Shown here piece after piece: positions 1-6,052 of a stretch of DNA of 7,544 nt. Position numbers and translations under genes: made by a program. This stretch comes from Planctomycetaceae bacterium. GTDB taxonomy: Bacteria > Planctomycetota > Planctomycetia > Pirellulales > Pirellulaceae. The notes beneath the pieces are model-generated. The model worked only from the letters and a program-made list of their open reading frames with translations. It was not told where the DNA came from and did no database searches. The DNA lies in assembly GCA_005773145.1 (NCBI GenBank), contig SXHS01000173.1, positions 1 to 7,544 of the forward strand, in the 5' to 3' direction. Numbering within the stretch: the stretch's first letter is position 1; every line of letters starts with the position of its first letter.

Positions 1-673
1 CCGTACCGCGAACGTGCGGCCGCCGCCCCAGCCAACGCTTCCGCCCAGCCTTTCCCAACTCCACATTCATGTGATCGGCATTGCCGACCTTGCCGACCGT
101 GGCCCGACACAAGGCCGGCACACGGCGAATTTCACCGCTGGGCAGAGACAACTGCGCCCAGGCCCCCTCGCGTGCCAATAACGTGGCATTGGAACCAGCA
201 CTGCGACAGAGCGCCGCGCCCTTACCAGGCTGCATCTCGATGCCATGCACCGCCATACCTGGTGGAATACGATTCAGTGGAAGGCAATTGCCGATCACAA
301 TGGGCACATCCGCGCCGCTCTGCAACTCGGCCCCCACCTTCAAACCGTCCGGCGCCAATATGTACCGCTTCTCCCCATCCACGTAGTGCAACAAGGCGAT
401 ACGCGCGCTGCGATTCGGATCGTACTGAACCGCCGCCACCCGCGCCACCACACCATCCTTGTCGCGACGGAAATCGATCACCCGGTACTGACGCTTGTGA
501 CCGCCGCCCCGATGACGGGCGGTGATCTTACCCTGATTATTACGCCCCCCCTTTTTGGGCAGCGGACGCAACAGCAACTTCACCGGCTGGGCATCCCCAG
601 CCAATTCGGCAAAGTCACTGACACTTGCGCCGCGTCGCCCCGGCGAGGTTGGCTTGTATTTACGTATTCCCAT
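1..673 (-). CDS. rplB: 50S ribosomal protein L2, 3' end cut off by the window edge
   Basis: L2 is a core 23S rRNA-binding protein of the large subunit, needed for subunit association and the peptidyl-transferase region. My reading gives about 224 residues starting MGIRKYKPTSPGRRGASVSD, the usual bacterial L2 opening. Next comes the RNA-binding domain (GRNNQGKITARHRGGGHKR around residues 48-66), then GNCLPLNRIPPG, VHGIEMQPGKGAALCRSAGS, CRATVGKVGN and GKAGRKRWLGRRPHVRG just before the edge. The usual length is about 275-285 residues, so the last 50 or so are missing. Those include the DHPHGGGEG segment with the conserved histidine near position 229 of E. coli L2. The ATG is 13 nt after the rplW stop, with only a weak purine stretch (GGGAT) as ribosome binding site, which suggests coupled translation. 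Identity is secure; only the left end is open. Confidence 0.97.
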   Translation of the reverse strand, partial: MGIRKYKPTSPGRRGASVSDFAELAGDAQPVKLLLRPLPKKGGRNNQGKITARHRGGGHKRQYRVIDFRRDKDGVVARVAAVQYDPNRSARIALLHYVDGEKRYILAPDGLKVGAELQSGADVPIVIGNCLPLNRIPPGMAVHGIEMQPGKGAALCRSAGSNATLLAREGAWAQLSLPSGEIRRVPALCRATVGKVGNADHMNVELGKAGRKRWLGRRPHVRGT

Positions 674-686
674 GACAATCCCAGGT

Positions 687-1028
687 CTAGAAGAATTCGA
701 TCCGATCGTCCTGATGCAAGGTCACGATCGCCTTTTTCCAGTTGCCAGTTCGCCCAAACCGATAGCGAAATCGGCGAGGCTTTCCCTTGCGGTTCTGAAT
801 CCGAACCTTCAGCACGCGCACATCAAACAATTCGTGAATCGCTCCCTGCACATCCTCTTTGGTCGCCAGCGTACTGACTTCAAAGGAGTATTGATTGTAG
901 CGAGTCGAGCGGTGCATCCCCTTCTCGGTCACCAACGGCCGCAAGATCACCTGGTGAGGCTTAAGCTGCAACTTGCGAACCGCCGCAGCTCCCGCCTTTA
1001 CCTCGCCTGCCTTAATTGCTTCTGCCAT
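687..1028 (-). CDS. rplW: 50S ribosomal protein L23
   Basis: L23 binds 23S rRNA at the exit of the peptide tunnel and is the docking site for trigger factor and SRP. The core matches the family: KPHQVILRPLVTEKGMHRST at the start of the domain, then FEVSTLATKEDVQGAIHELFDVRVLKVRIQNRKGK, and GNWKKAIVTLHQDDRIEFF at the C-terminus. The protein has 113-114 residues against 100 in E. coli. The excess is an Ala/Lys-rich N-terminal tail of about 20 residues. Two ATG codons stand side by side (1031 and 1028). The AGGA at 1037-1040 lies 5 nt from the first and 8 nt from the second. I chose the second because 8 nt is the spacing at rpsJ, rplC and the heme-protein gene here, but either is possible. It lies 70 nt after rplD and 13 nt before rplB. 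Confidence 0.95.
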   Translation of the reverse strand: MAEAIKAGEVKAGAAAVRKLQLKPHQVILRPLVTEKGMHRSTRYNQYSFEVSTLATKEDVQGAIHELFDVRVLKVRIQNRKGKPRRFRYRFGRTGNWKKAIVTLHQDDRIEFF

Positions 1029-1098
1029 CATCGTGATCCTATCTCAACCCAAATCCGAGGACACCTAACGCGAAACGGGCGACAACCACCGGCGACGA

Positions 1099-1734
1099 TC
1101 ACACCGCCTGAGGGGCGGGACGCCGCAACGCCTCCAGGGCCGCCCGCGTGATCAACACACGACGCGGCGATAGAATCGCCAGCGCATTCAACCCCGACAC
1201 GGGCAACACCTGCACACGCTCAATGTTTCGAGCACTCATATACACATTGACGTTGTGATCCGCTGTGGCAATCAATGTTGAATTGCCACCCAACCCCAGC
1301 GCCCCGAGTATCCCGGCCATCTCCTTGGTTGCGGGATTGCCGAAAACCAAGTCGTCAATCACCACCAACTGGCCGTCACGCAACTTGGAAGCCATCGCCA
1401 TGCGGGTCGCCAATTGCAACGCCTTGCGCGGCAGTCGATACGAATAGTCCCGCGGACGCAGGGCCATGATATGCCCACCTCCGCGTCGAACACCGCTACG
1501 CCGACTGCCGGCCCGCGCGTTACCGGTCCCCTTCTGGCGATACATTTTCTTCGTGGAACCAGCCACTTCGCCACGATTCTTAGTACGATTCGTCCCCTGA
1601 CGCTGGTTGGCCTGATACATCACAACCGCATCATGCAACAGCTGCTTACTGATGCGTGGCGCTAGCTCGGTCACGTCGATCTCGACCTGCCCCACCTTTT
1701 TGCCACTTCGGTCAAAAACCGTCAAACTGGACAT
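1099..1734 (-). CDS. rplD: 50S ribosomal protein L4
   Basis: L4 binds 23S rRNA domain I early in assembly, and its extended loop lines the exit tunnel. In enterobacteria L4 also represses its own S10 operon. The 211-residue product shows the standard layout: an N-terminal globular strand (MSSLTVFDRSGKKVGQVEI), the basic loop around residues 61-95 (KKMYRQKGTGNARAGSRRSG then RRGGGHIMALRPRDYSYRLP), and the globular C-terminal half ending LSPRRVLITRAALEAL. The tunnel-loop lysine linked to macrolide sensitivity (E. coli Lys63, in RQKGTG) is kept at about residue 68. GTGNAR with RRGGGH, in place of GTGRAR with WRGGG, is the variant I associate with planctomycetes. The ATG follows the rplC stop by 15 nt. 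The ribosome binding site GAGGAAAG begins inside that stop codon, so translation of the two genes is probably coupled. Confidence 0.97.
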   Translation of the reverse strand: MSSLTVFDRSGKKVGQVEIDVTELAPRISKQLLHDAVVMYQANQRQGTNRTKNRGEVAGSTKKMYRQKGTGNARAGSRRSGVRRGGGHIMALRPRDYSYRLPRKALQLATRMAMASKLRDGQLVVIDDLVFGNPATKEMAGILGALGLGGNSTLIATADHNVNVYMSARNIERVQVLPVSGLNALAILSPRRVLITRAALEALRRPAPQAV

Positions 1735-1749
1735 CGCTCGTACTTTCCT

Positions 1750-2439
1750 CTACCCAACCTTGTTCGTCTCACGCACCACGACAAATGCGCCCGTCGGGCC
1801 AGGAACCGCTCCTCGCACCAACAGCAGGTTATGCTCCAGATCAACCCGCACCACCTTCAGATTCCGAGCGGTCACGCGAGACCCGCCGAGCCGCCCGGCC
1901 ATCTTAGTCCCCTTCATCACACGACTCGGGAAGGCACTGCACCCCGTACCACCCGGATGCCGATGCACTTTCTTCACGCCGTGCGAAGCCCGTTGACCAC
2001 TGAAATTGTGACGGCGCATCGGGCCAGCGTAACCGCGGCCAATACTGACACCCGTCACATCGACGGCAGCGACCTCGGCCAGCGTGTCGACCGCGATCTC
2101 CTGCCCCACCTGATAGCCCTCGACAGGACCACGCAATTCGCGGATCCAGCGCTTGGGCTCACAACCCGCCTTGGCAGAAGAAGCGACTCCAGCAGCAGCC
2201 CGCGCCTTCTGACGCTTGCTCTCCAACTGGGCCACATGGCCGCGCTCACTGCGGCTAGCCAATCGACGAGGCCGATCTTGAAACCCCAGCTGCACGGCTT
2301 CATAGCCGTCCCGATCAACGGTCCGCAACTGGACTACGTGACAAGGCCCGGCCTGGATCACCGTGACCGGCACCGCGTTGCCGCCCTCATCAAACACTTG
2401 CGTCATCCCGACCTTGCGGCCGAGTATTCCCTTGCCCAT
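1750..2439 (-). CDS. rplC: 50S ribosomal protein L3
   Basis: L3 is one of the first proteins to bind 23S rRNA during assembly; its central extension reaches the peptidyl-transferase centre. The 229-residue product begins MGKGILGRKVGMTQVF and carries the signature stretch around residues 145-185 (GPMRRHNFSGQRASHG, KKVHRHPGGTG, PSRVMKGTKMAG), then VTARNLKVVRVDLEHNLLLV and KGA-like RGAVPGPTG near the end. Family members usually have 205-225 residues; the excess is a basic, Ala-rich linker around residues 60-95. The glutamine methylated in E. coli L3 (Gln150) appears to be Ala here, as in many bacteria outside the Proteobacteria. The ATG has GAGG 8 nt upstream. The gene is separated from rpsJ by 255 nt, unusually far for an S10 cluster, so it may have its own promoter. 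Confidence 0.97.
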   Translation of the reverse strand: MGKGILGRKVGMTQVFDEGGNAVPVTVIQAGPCHVVQLRTVDRDGYEAVQLGFQDRPRRLASRSERGHVAQLESKRQKARAAAGVASSAKAGCEPKRWIRELRGPVEGYQVGQEIAVDTLAEVAAVDVTGVSIGRGYAGPMRRHNFSGQRASHGVKKVHRHPGGTGCSAFPSRVMKGTKMAGRLGGSRVTARNLKVVRVDLEHNLLLVRGAVPGPTGAFVVVRETNKVG

Positions 2440-2580
2440 AGTTCACGCCTCGCCGTGTTTTGCCGACAGGACCAGTCTCGCTTCCCAACTAGGGCCGCTG
2501 CTGGTTACCTGCCCGACATCCCATGCATGCGAAATCCCTCGTGTGCACCCAAAAACGTGAATGCAACAAAAACGAAACCT

Positions 2581-2609
2581 AACCTACAATTCCATAATTT
2601 ACAATGCAA
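2581..2609 (-). promoter_or_regulatory. Possible promoter ahead of rplC
   Basis: On the minus strand TTGCAT (2609-2604) is followed after exactly 17 nt by TAGGTT (2586-2581), inside the most AT-rich part of the rpsJ-rplC gap. Each hexamer matches the sigma70 consensus at only three positions, so the case rests on spacing, local AT-richness and the long gap. It would give rplC a leader of about 135 nt. A chance match is quite possible. Confidence 0.25.
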
Positions 2610-2625
2610 TGTGCCTCAAACCACT

Positions 2626-2647
2626 CACCTTACCCGCACCTTACCCG
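2626..2647. repeat. Two tandem 11-bp direct repeats (CACCTTACCCG)
   Basis: CACCTTACCCG occurs twice back to back at 2626-2636 and 2637-2647, without mismatch. The pair lies about 50 nt after the rpsJ stop. On the transcribed strand it reads CGGGTAAGGTG twice. It could be a slippage duplication or a pair of binding half-sites; nothing here separates these. Confidence 0.8.
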
Positions 2648-2656
2648 CCCGCTCGA

Positions 2657-2673
2657 GCCACGCGACGCATGGC
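2657..2673 (-). other. Short hairpin 21 nt after the rpsJ stop
   Basis: In the transcript GCCAUGC and GCGUGGC pair over 7 bp (one G-U) around a 3-nt GUC loop. What follows is UCGAGCGGGCGGG, with no U run, so it is not an intrinsic terminator. It could stabilise or help process an rpsJ 3' end. Support is limited to the visible pairing. Confidence 0.35.
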
Positions 2674-2694
2674 AGAAGCCCCCTTCAACTCAAC

Positions 2695-3024
2695 TTAACC
2701 CCGCGATGAAGCACGAATCCGAATGTCCACGCCTGCCGGCAAACTCAACTTATTCAAGGCCTCAATCGTCTTAGCCGTAGCCTGAACAATATCAATCAAC
2801 CGCTTATGGGTACGGATCTCGAATTGCTGCCGGGCCTTCTTGTCAATATTAGGACCGGACAACACGGTGTATCGCTCAATCCGTGTCGGCAACGGGATTG
2901 GCCCATGCACTTCCGAATTGGTGCGCTTCGCGGTCTCCACAATCTCCAGCGCACTCTGATCCAGGATGGCATGATCGTAGGCTTCCATTCGAATGCGTAT
3001 CACTTCGTGAGTCGAACCAACCAC
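2695..3024 (-). CDS. rpsJ: 30S ribosomal protein S10
   Basis: S10 sits in the head of the small subunit and also serves as NusE in transcription antitermination with NusB. The 109-residue product aligns with the family throughout: EVIRIRMEAYDHAILDQSA, IVETAKRTNSEVHGPIPLPT, RIERYTVLSGPNIDKKARQQ, FEIRTHKRLIDIV and the C-terminal strand LPAGVDIRIRASS. E. coli S10 has 103 residues. The start codon is GTG, not ATG: AAGGA at 3033-3037 lies 8 nt ahead of the GTG at 3024, and the in-frame GTG seven codons later has no such site. GTG is unusual for such a highly expressed gene and may lower or tune initiation. The gene opens the S10-type part of the cluster, 235 nt after fusA, behind a probable promoter and a structured leader. 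Confidence 0.97.
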   Translation of the reverse strand: MVGSTHEVIRIRMEAYDHAILDQSALEIVETAKRTNSEVHGPIPLPTRIERYTVLSGPNIDKKARQQFEIRTHKRLIDIVQATAKTIEALNKLSLPAGVDIRIRASSRG

Positions 3025-3030
3025 GGCAAA

Positions 3031-3038
3031 TTTCCTTC
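3031..3038 (-). promoter_or_regulatory. Ribosome binding site that fixes the rpsJ GTG start
   Basis: The minus strand reads GAAGGAAA here, with core AAGGA at 3037-3033 and 8 nt to the GTG at 3024. It is among the best Shine-Dalgarno sites in the window and is the main evidence for the non-ATG start. A hairpin at 3049-3062 ends 10 nt upstream of it. Confidence 0.75.
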
Positions 3039-3048
3039 GCTAGCAAGC

Positions 3049-3119
3049 CCGGCCGCAGCCGGCGTCTGGGGTACCTACGTCAATTGCCAAACCAGTCTGC
3101 CCTGCCAACTGGGGCAGGG
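3049..3119 (-). ncRNA. Structured rpsJ leader, candidate ribosomal-protein leader RNA
   Basis: Two hairpins are visible in the 5' leader of rpsJ. The first (3119-3100) is a perfect 7-bp stem, CCCUGCC with GGCAGGG, around the loop CCAGUU. The second (3062-3049) is CCGGC with GCCGG around UGCG, just upstream of the ribosome binding site. In addition, CCAGU in the first loop is complementary to ACUGG four bases below that stem (3096-3092). This allows an alternative 5-bp helix or a tight pseudoknot that competes with or extends the first hairpin. E. coli S10 operons are controlled by L4 binding the leader, so autoregulation here is plausible, but it is inferred from position and pairing only. 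The fold does not match a leader class I know. Confidence 0.4.
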
Positions 3120-3132
3120 TGGAAAACTCCCG

Positions 3133-3161
3133 ATCTTAGACATCCAACGACCCATCGTCAA
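3133..3161 (-). promoter_or_regulatory. Probable sigma70-type promoter for rpsJ and the S10 cluster
   Basis: TTGACG at 3161-3156 matches the -35 consensus at five of six positions. Exactly 17 nt later TAAGAT at 3138-3133 matches the -10 element at four of six, including the key A and final T. Transcription would begin near 3126 and give a leader of about 100 nt before the GTG. The position just ahead of the leader hairpins and the optimal spacing make this the best promoter candidate in the window. Confidence 0.6.
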
Positions 3162-3191
3162 CGGCTGATTGGCATCAGATTGGTACCGCGG

Positions 3192-3242
3192 CAAAAAAAT
3201 TCCTAAATCCCCGGCCTACAATCGGACGGGCTCCCTTCCGAT
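3192..3242 (-). terminator. Hairpin plus distal T run after fusA, possible weak terminator
   Basis: Eighteen bases after the fusA stop, ATCGGA and TCCGAT (3242-3237 and 3226-3221) pair over 6 bp around a 10-nt loop in which GG and CC can also pair. A run of seven Ts follows only about 23 nt later (3198-3192). That is too far for a classical intrinsic terminator, so termination would be weak or need Rho. It sits between fusA and the rpsJ promoter, where a partial stop would make sense. Confidence 0.3.
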
Positions 3243-3259
3243 AAGAACATTCGGCAAGG

Positions 3260-5359
3260 TCACTGTCCGAACTGGGCGGCCACCTGTGGTGGGGCGGGCG
3301 CGTAGTGCAGCGGCTCCATGGAACACCCCGCACGCCCCTGGCTCAAGCTGCGCATGGCACCGGAATAACCGAACAATTCGGCCAGCGGCACCTGGGCCTC
3401 GACGGACGCCACGGATCCGCGGAACTCCGTATCGACCACCACACCCCGTCTCTGCTGAATATCGGCCACAAAATCCCCCACGTACTCCTCGGGCGTGGTG
3501 ATGGACAGCTTCATCACGGGCTCCAGCAGCACGGGCCCCCCCTGCCGCAGCCCCTGCTCAAAGGCTTCCGCGGCGGCGATGCGAAAGGCCGTCTCGTTCG
3601 AGAGCTCAATCGATGCCTCGCCGCCAAGAATTGTGACTCGGATACGAGCGAGAGGAAATCCGCCGATGAGCCCACCCCCCACCGTCAGCGCCCGCAACTC
3701 TTCGATGGCGGCCTGAAGGAACTCCACCGGTAACGCATCCCCGGCGGCCCGGTTCTGCACGCTCATGCCCACGCCGTCGGCAACCGGCTCCAACCGCACG
3801 GTCAAACTGGCGAATAATTGCTGGCCGGCAATCTGGCGGTGGCATTCACCGGTAACCTCGACCGACTTCTCAATCGTTTCGCGATAGCTCACACGTGGCT
3901 TGTGCACCTTGGCATTCAACTTGAAATCTCGTAGCAAGCGATGCTTGATGACCTCCAGGTGCAGCTCCCCCATGCCGCTAATCAGCGTCTGGCCGGTTTC
4001 TTCGCTCTCCTCCGCTCGAAACGTCGGGTCCTGCCGCTTCATCATCTCCAGCGTTTCGGCCAACTTCTTGCGTTCCAGCGAAGATTCCGGCTCAATCGCC
4101 ATCGACATGACCGTCTCGGGGAATTCGATACTCTCCAACAACAGCGACTGCTTGGCATCACAGAGCGTATCGCCGGTGATGGAATGACGAGGCCCAATCA
4201 CCGCCACGATGTCTCCAGCCTGGGCCACCGGCATCTGGCCTTCCCTGACCCGCTGAGTGACATGAATCTGCCACAGCTGGGCCACGTTTTCTTTTTGGTC
4301 CAAGCGCGGATTGTAGGCACGCGAGTTGGCATGCAGTTCGCCGGAATAAATGCGAATCCAATACACATCCCCCGTCTTGGCCGGGAGAATCTTGAAGACC
4401 AACCCACAAAACGGCTCGCGAGGATCGGCCGATCGAGACAGCGAGCGGTCCGGATGCCGCGGATCCGCACCCTTCACCGCTGGCATGTCCGCCGGGCTAG
4501 GCAGATAGGCGGCCACTGCGTCGAGGATGGGCTGCACGCCCACGCCGTGCAGGGCCGAGCCGCACAACACGGGTTGAATCTGCTGGTGCAGCGTCGCGTC
4601 ACGTATCACGCGCCGAATAAGGGCCTCCGGAATCGGCTGCTCCTGCACGGCCAGTTCCATCATCTCGTCGCTGAATTGATAGAGGCTGTCGAGCATTTCC
4701 TCGCGCCAGGCATCGGCCGCATCTTGCCATTCCGCAGGAATTGACGACTCCTGAACGCTCTGCCCCCCCTGGGCCCCCCCCTGGGCGCTATCGAACTTCA
4801 GCTGCTTCATCCGCACTAAATCGATCACGCCGATAAAAGGCTCGCGGCCGTGCGCCGGCCCCTGCCCCATGGGAATCTGCAAGACCAGCGGATGCGCCCC
4901 CAGGCGACGGCGCATTTCCTGAACCGTCCCTTCGAAGTTGGCCCCTTCCCGATCCATCTTATTGATGAAGGCAATCCGGGAAACGCCGTATTTATTCGCC
5001 TGCCGCCAAACCGTTTCGCTCTGTGCCTCCACTCCCTCGCGGGCACTGAACACGACCACGGCACCATCCAAAACACGCAGACACCGCTCGACCTCGGCGG
5101 TGAAATCGACGTGCCCCGGCGTATCCAGCAGATTGATCACCACATCCTTCCAGGGAAAGGTGACGCACGCCGAGTAAATCGTAATGCCCCGTTCCTGTTC
5201 CTCGGGATCGGCATCGGTTTCCGTGGTCCCCTTGTCGACCTCCCCCACGCGATGCTTGGCCCCGGAATGAAACAGCATGCGTTCGGTGACCGTCGTCTTG
5301 CCCGCGTCGATATGCGCAATGATGCCGATATTTCGCAATTGCGTCAGTTGACGTGACAT
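3260..5359 (-). CDS. fusA: Elongation factor G-type GTPase, spd/mtEFG2-like
   Basis: Translational GTPase of 699 residues, full length for EF-G. Domain I holds the GTPase motifs AHIDAGKTT (about residue 15), switch I ending RGITI (about 65), DTPGHVDF (about 83), NKMD (about 137) and GSAL (about 258). Domains II to V follow (FCGLVFK, SGMGELHLEV, LLEPVMKLSI, LFGYSGAMRSLSQGRA). I chose the ATG at 5359 over an upstream TTG at 5383: MSRQLTQLRNIGIIAHID is the family opening, GGAG lies 10 nt before the ATG, and nothing precedes the TTG. Switch I lacks the three-residue insertion of spd/mtEFG1. In domain IV the canonical SGGRGQ(Y/F) loop is replaced by IAGQQLF (510-516), and the residue aligned with E. 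coli His583 is Ser583. EVERCLRVLDGAV and VEAQSETVWRQA also recall human mtEFG2. These points suggest a recycling-type factor rather than a canonical translocase. A 12-bp tandem repeat with G runs lies inside domain G'. Confidence 0.93.
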   Translation of the reverse strand: MSRQLTQLRNIGIIAHIDAGKTTVTERMLFHSGAKHRVGEVDKGTTETDADPEEQERGITIYSACVTFPWKDVVINLLDTPGHVDFTAEVERCLRVLDGAVVVFSAREGVEAQSETVWRQANKYGVSRIAFINKMDREGANFEGTVQEMRRRLGAHPLVLQIPMGQGPAHGREPFIGVIDLVRMKQLKFDSAQGGAQGGQSVQESSIPAEWQDAADAWREEMLDSLYQFSDEMMELAVQEQPIPEALIRRVIRDATLHQQIQPVLCGSALHGVGVQPILDAVAAYLPSPADMPAVKGADPRHPDRSLSRSADPREPFCGLVFKILPAKTGDVYWIRIYSGELHANSRAYNPRLDQKENVAQLWQIHVTQRVREGQMPVAQAGDIVAVIGPRHSITGDTLCDAKQSLLLESIEFPETVMSMAIEPESSLERKKLAETLEMMKRQDPTFRAEESEETGQTLISGMGELHLEVIKHRLLRDFKLNAKVHKPRVSYRETIEKSVEVTGECHRQIAGQQLFASLTVRLEPVADGVGMSVQNRAAGDALPVEFLQAAIEELRALTVGGGLIGGFPLARIRVTILGGEASIELSNETAFRIAAAEAFEQGLRQGGPVLLEPVMKLSITTPEEYVGDFVADIQQRRGVVVDTEFRGSVASVEAQVPLAELFGYSGAMRSLSQGRAGCSMEPLHYAPAPPQVAAQFGQ
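4763..4786. repeat. Perfect 12-bp tandem repeat with G7/G8 runs inside fusA
   Basis: The coding strand carries GCCCAGGGGGGG twice in direct tandem, encoding Ala-Gln-Gly-Gly twice at about residues 192-199 of EF-G. Together with neighbouring bases it forms one run of eight Gs and one of seven. It lies in the variable G' region, where extra residues are tolerated. The unit is a multiple of three, so gain or loss of whole copies keeps the frame, whereas slippage within a G run would not. Confidence 0.9.
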
Positions 5360-5470
5360 GGCGAGGCAGCTCCGAAAAAACAACCGGCCAACATACGGGG
5401 AAGGCGTGGCTCGCGAATCCGACGGACCGGCCCGCAGCGCGGCGAAACCCTCAGGCCATCACGGGCGATG

Positions 5471-5512
5471 CGCAACAAAACGCCGCGCGGGCCATTCGCA
5501 GGCCAACGCGGC
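5471..5512 (-). terminator. Terminator-like hairpin (attenuator candidate) between rpsG and fusA
   Basis: The transcript can fold GCCGCG (5512-5507) with CGCGGC (5487-5482), then across a 2x2 internal loop a GGCC/GGCC helix closed by a 7-nt loop. Directly after the stem comes GUUUUGUUGCG (5481-5471), a short interrupted U tract. A GC-rich stem followed by Us is the plan of an intrinsic terminator, although four plus two Us is weak. It begins about 28 nt after the rpsG stop, and fusA has no clear promoter of its own, so partial termination would lower EF-G relative to S12 and S7. Confidence 0.4.
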
Positions 5513-5540
5513 TCAGTCAACACTCGGGCGGAATCCGCTA

Positions 5541-6011
5541 CTACCAAGCAAAATGCGCACACGCCTTGTTCGCATCCGCCATCTTGTGAACGTTGTCACG
5601 CTTGGACATGGCAGCCCCCTCCTTGTTGTAGGCCGCCAGCAATTCCTCCGCCAAACTCATGTGCGTCGGCCGCCCCTTCTTGCCGCGAACGGACTGCAGG
5701 ATCCAGCGAATCGCCAAGGACTGCTGCCGAGTACGATTCACCTGCATGGGAACCTGGTAAGCCGCACCGCCGACTCGCTTGCTGCGCACCTCGATGTGCG
5801 GCTTGACGTGCTCAACGGCCTGCGTGAAAACCTCAACCGGCTCCCGGTCGGGGATTTTTTTCTTGATTTCGGTCATCGCATCGAAGAACACCCGCTGAGC
5901 AGTCGTCTTCTTGCCATCCCACATCAGGCAATTGATGAACTTGCTGGCCAACAGCGAATTGTACCGCGGATCACCCTTGAGCTTTTCTTGACTGGCTGTA
6001 ATACGTGCCAT
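5541..6011 (-). CDS. rpsG: 30S ribosomal protein S7
   Basis: S7 is a primary 16S rRNA-binding protein that starts assembly of the small-subunit head and contacts the E-site tRNA. In E. coli it is also the translational repressor of the str operon. The 156-residue product has normal family length and covers the whole domain: DPRYNSLLASKFINCLMWDG near the N-terminus, EPVEVFTQAVEHVKPHIEVR and the beta-hairpin RSKRVGGAAYQVPMQV (about 76-91), then RQQSLAIRWILQSVRGKKG, LAEELLAAYNKEGAAMSKRD and the basic C-terminal helix. The ATG follows GAAGG by about 10 nt. Two TAG codons stand in tandem at the end. It lies 136 nt after rpsL and 181 nt before fusA; both gaps contain hairpins. Confidence 0.97.
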   Translation of the reverse strand: MARITASQEKLKGDPRYNSLLASKFINCLMWDGKKTTAQRVFFDAMTEIKKKIPDREPVEVFTQAVEHVKPHIEVRSKRVGGAAYQVPMQVNRTRQQSLAIRWILQSVRGKKGRPTHMSLAEELLAAYNKEGAAMSKRDNVHKMADANKACAHFAW

Positions 6012-6052
6012 AACGGATTAACCTTCTCCTCACCCTCTTGCTTACGCGTTAC

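Noticed and set aside
1831..2709. 292-residue open frame on the plus strand opposite rplC and the rpsJ-rplC gap
   Set aside because: It is antisense to rplC with no domain signature and owes its length to high GC content. The gap shows no coding signs of its own.
3025..3259. Search for a tuf gene or remnant between fusA and rpsJ
   Set aside because: The 235 nt hold no EF-Tu motif in any frame I read; the stretch is explained by a hairpin, a promoter and the rpsJ leader.
5357..5383. Upstream TTG start for EF-G that would add MFFRSCLA
   Set aside because: There is no ribosome binding site before the TTG. The ATG at 5359 has GGAG at a usable distance and gives the family N-terminus.
5344..5562. 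72-residue open frame on the minus strand bridging the end of rpsG and the start of fusA, covering the 181-nt gap
   Set aside because: It overlaps both real genes in another frame, is rich in Arg and Pro as expected from GC-rich random reading, has no ribosome binding site and matches nothing I know.
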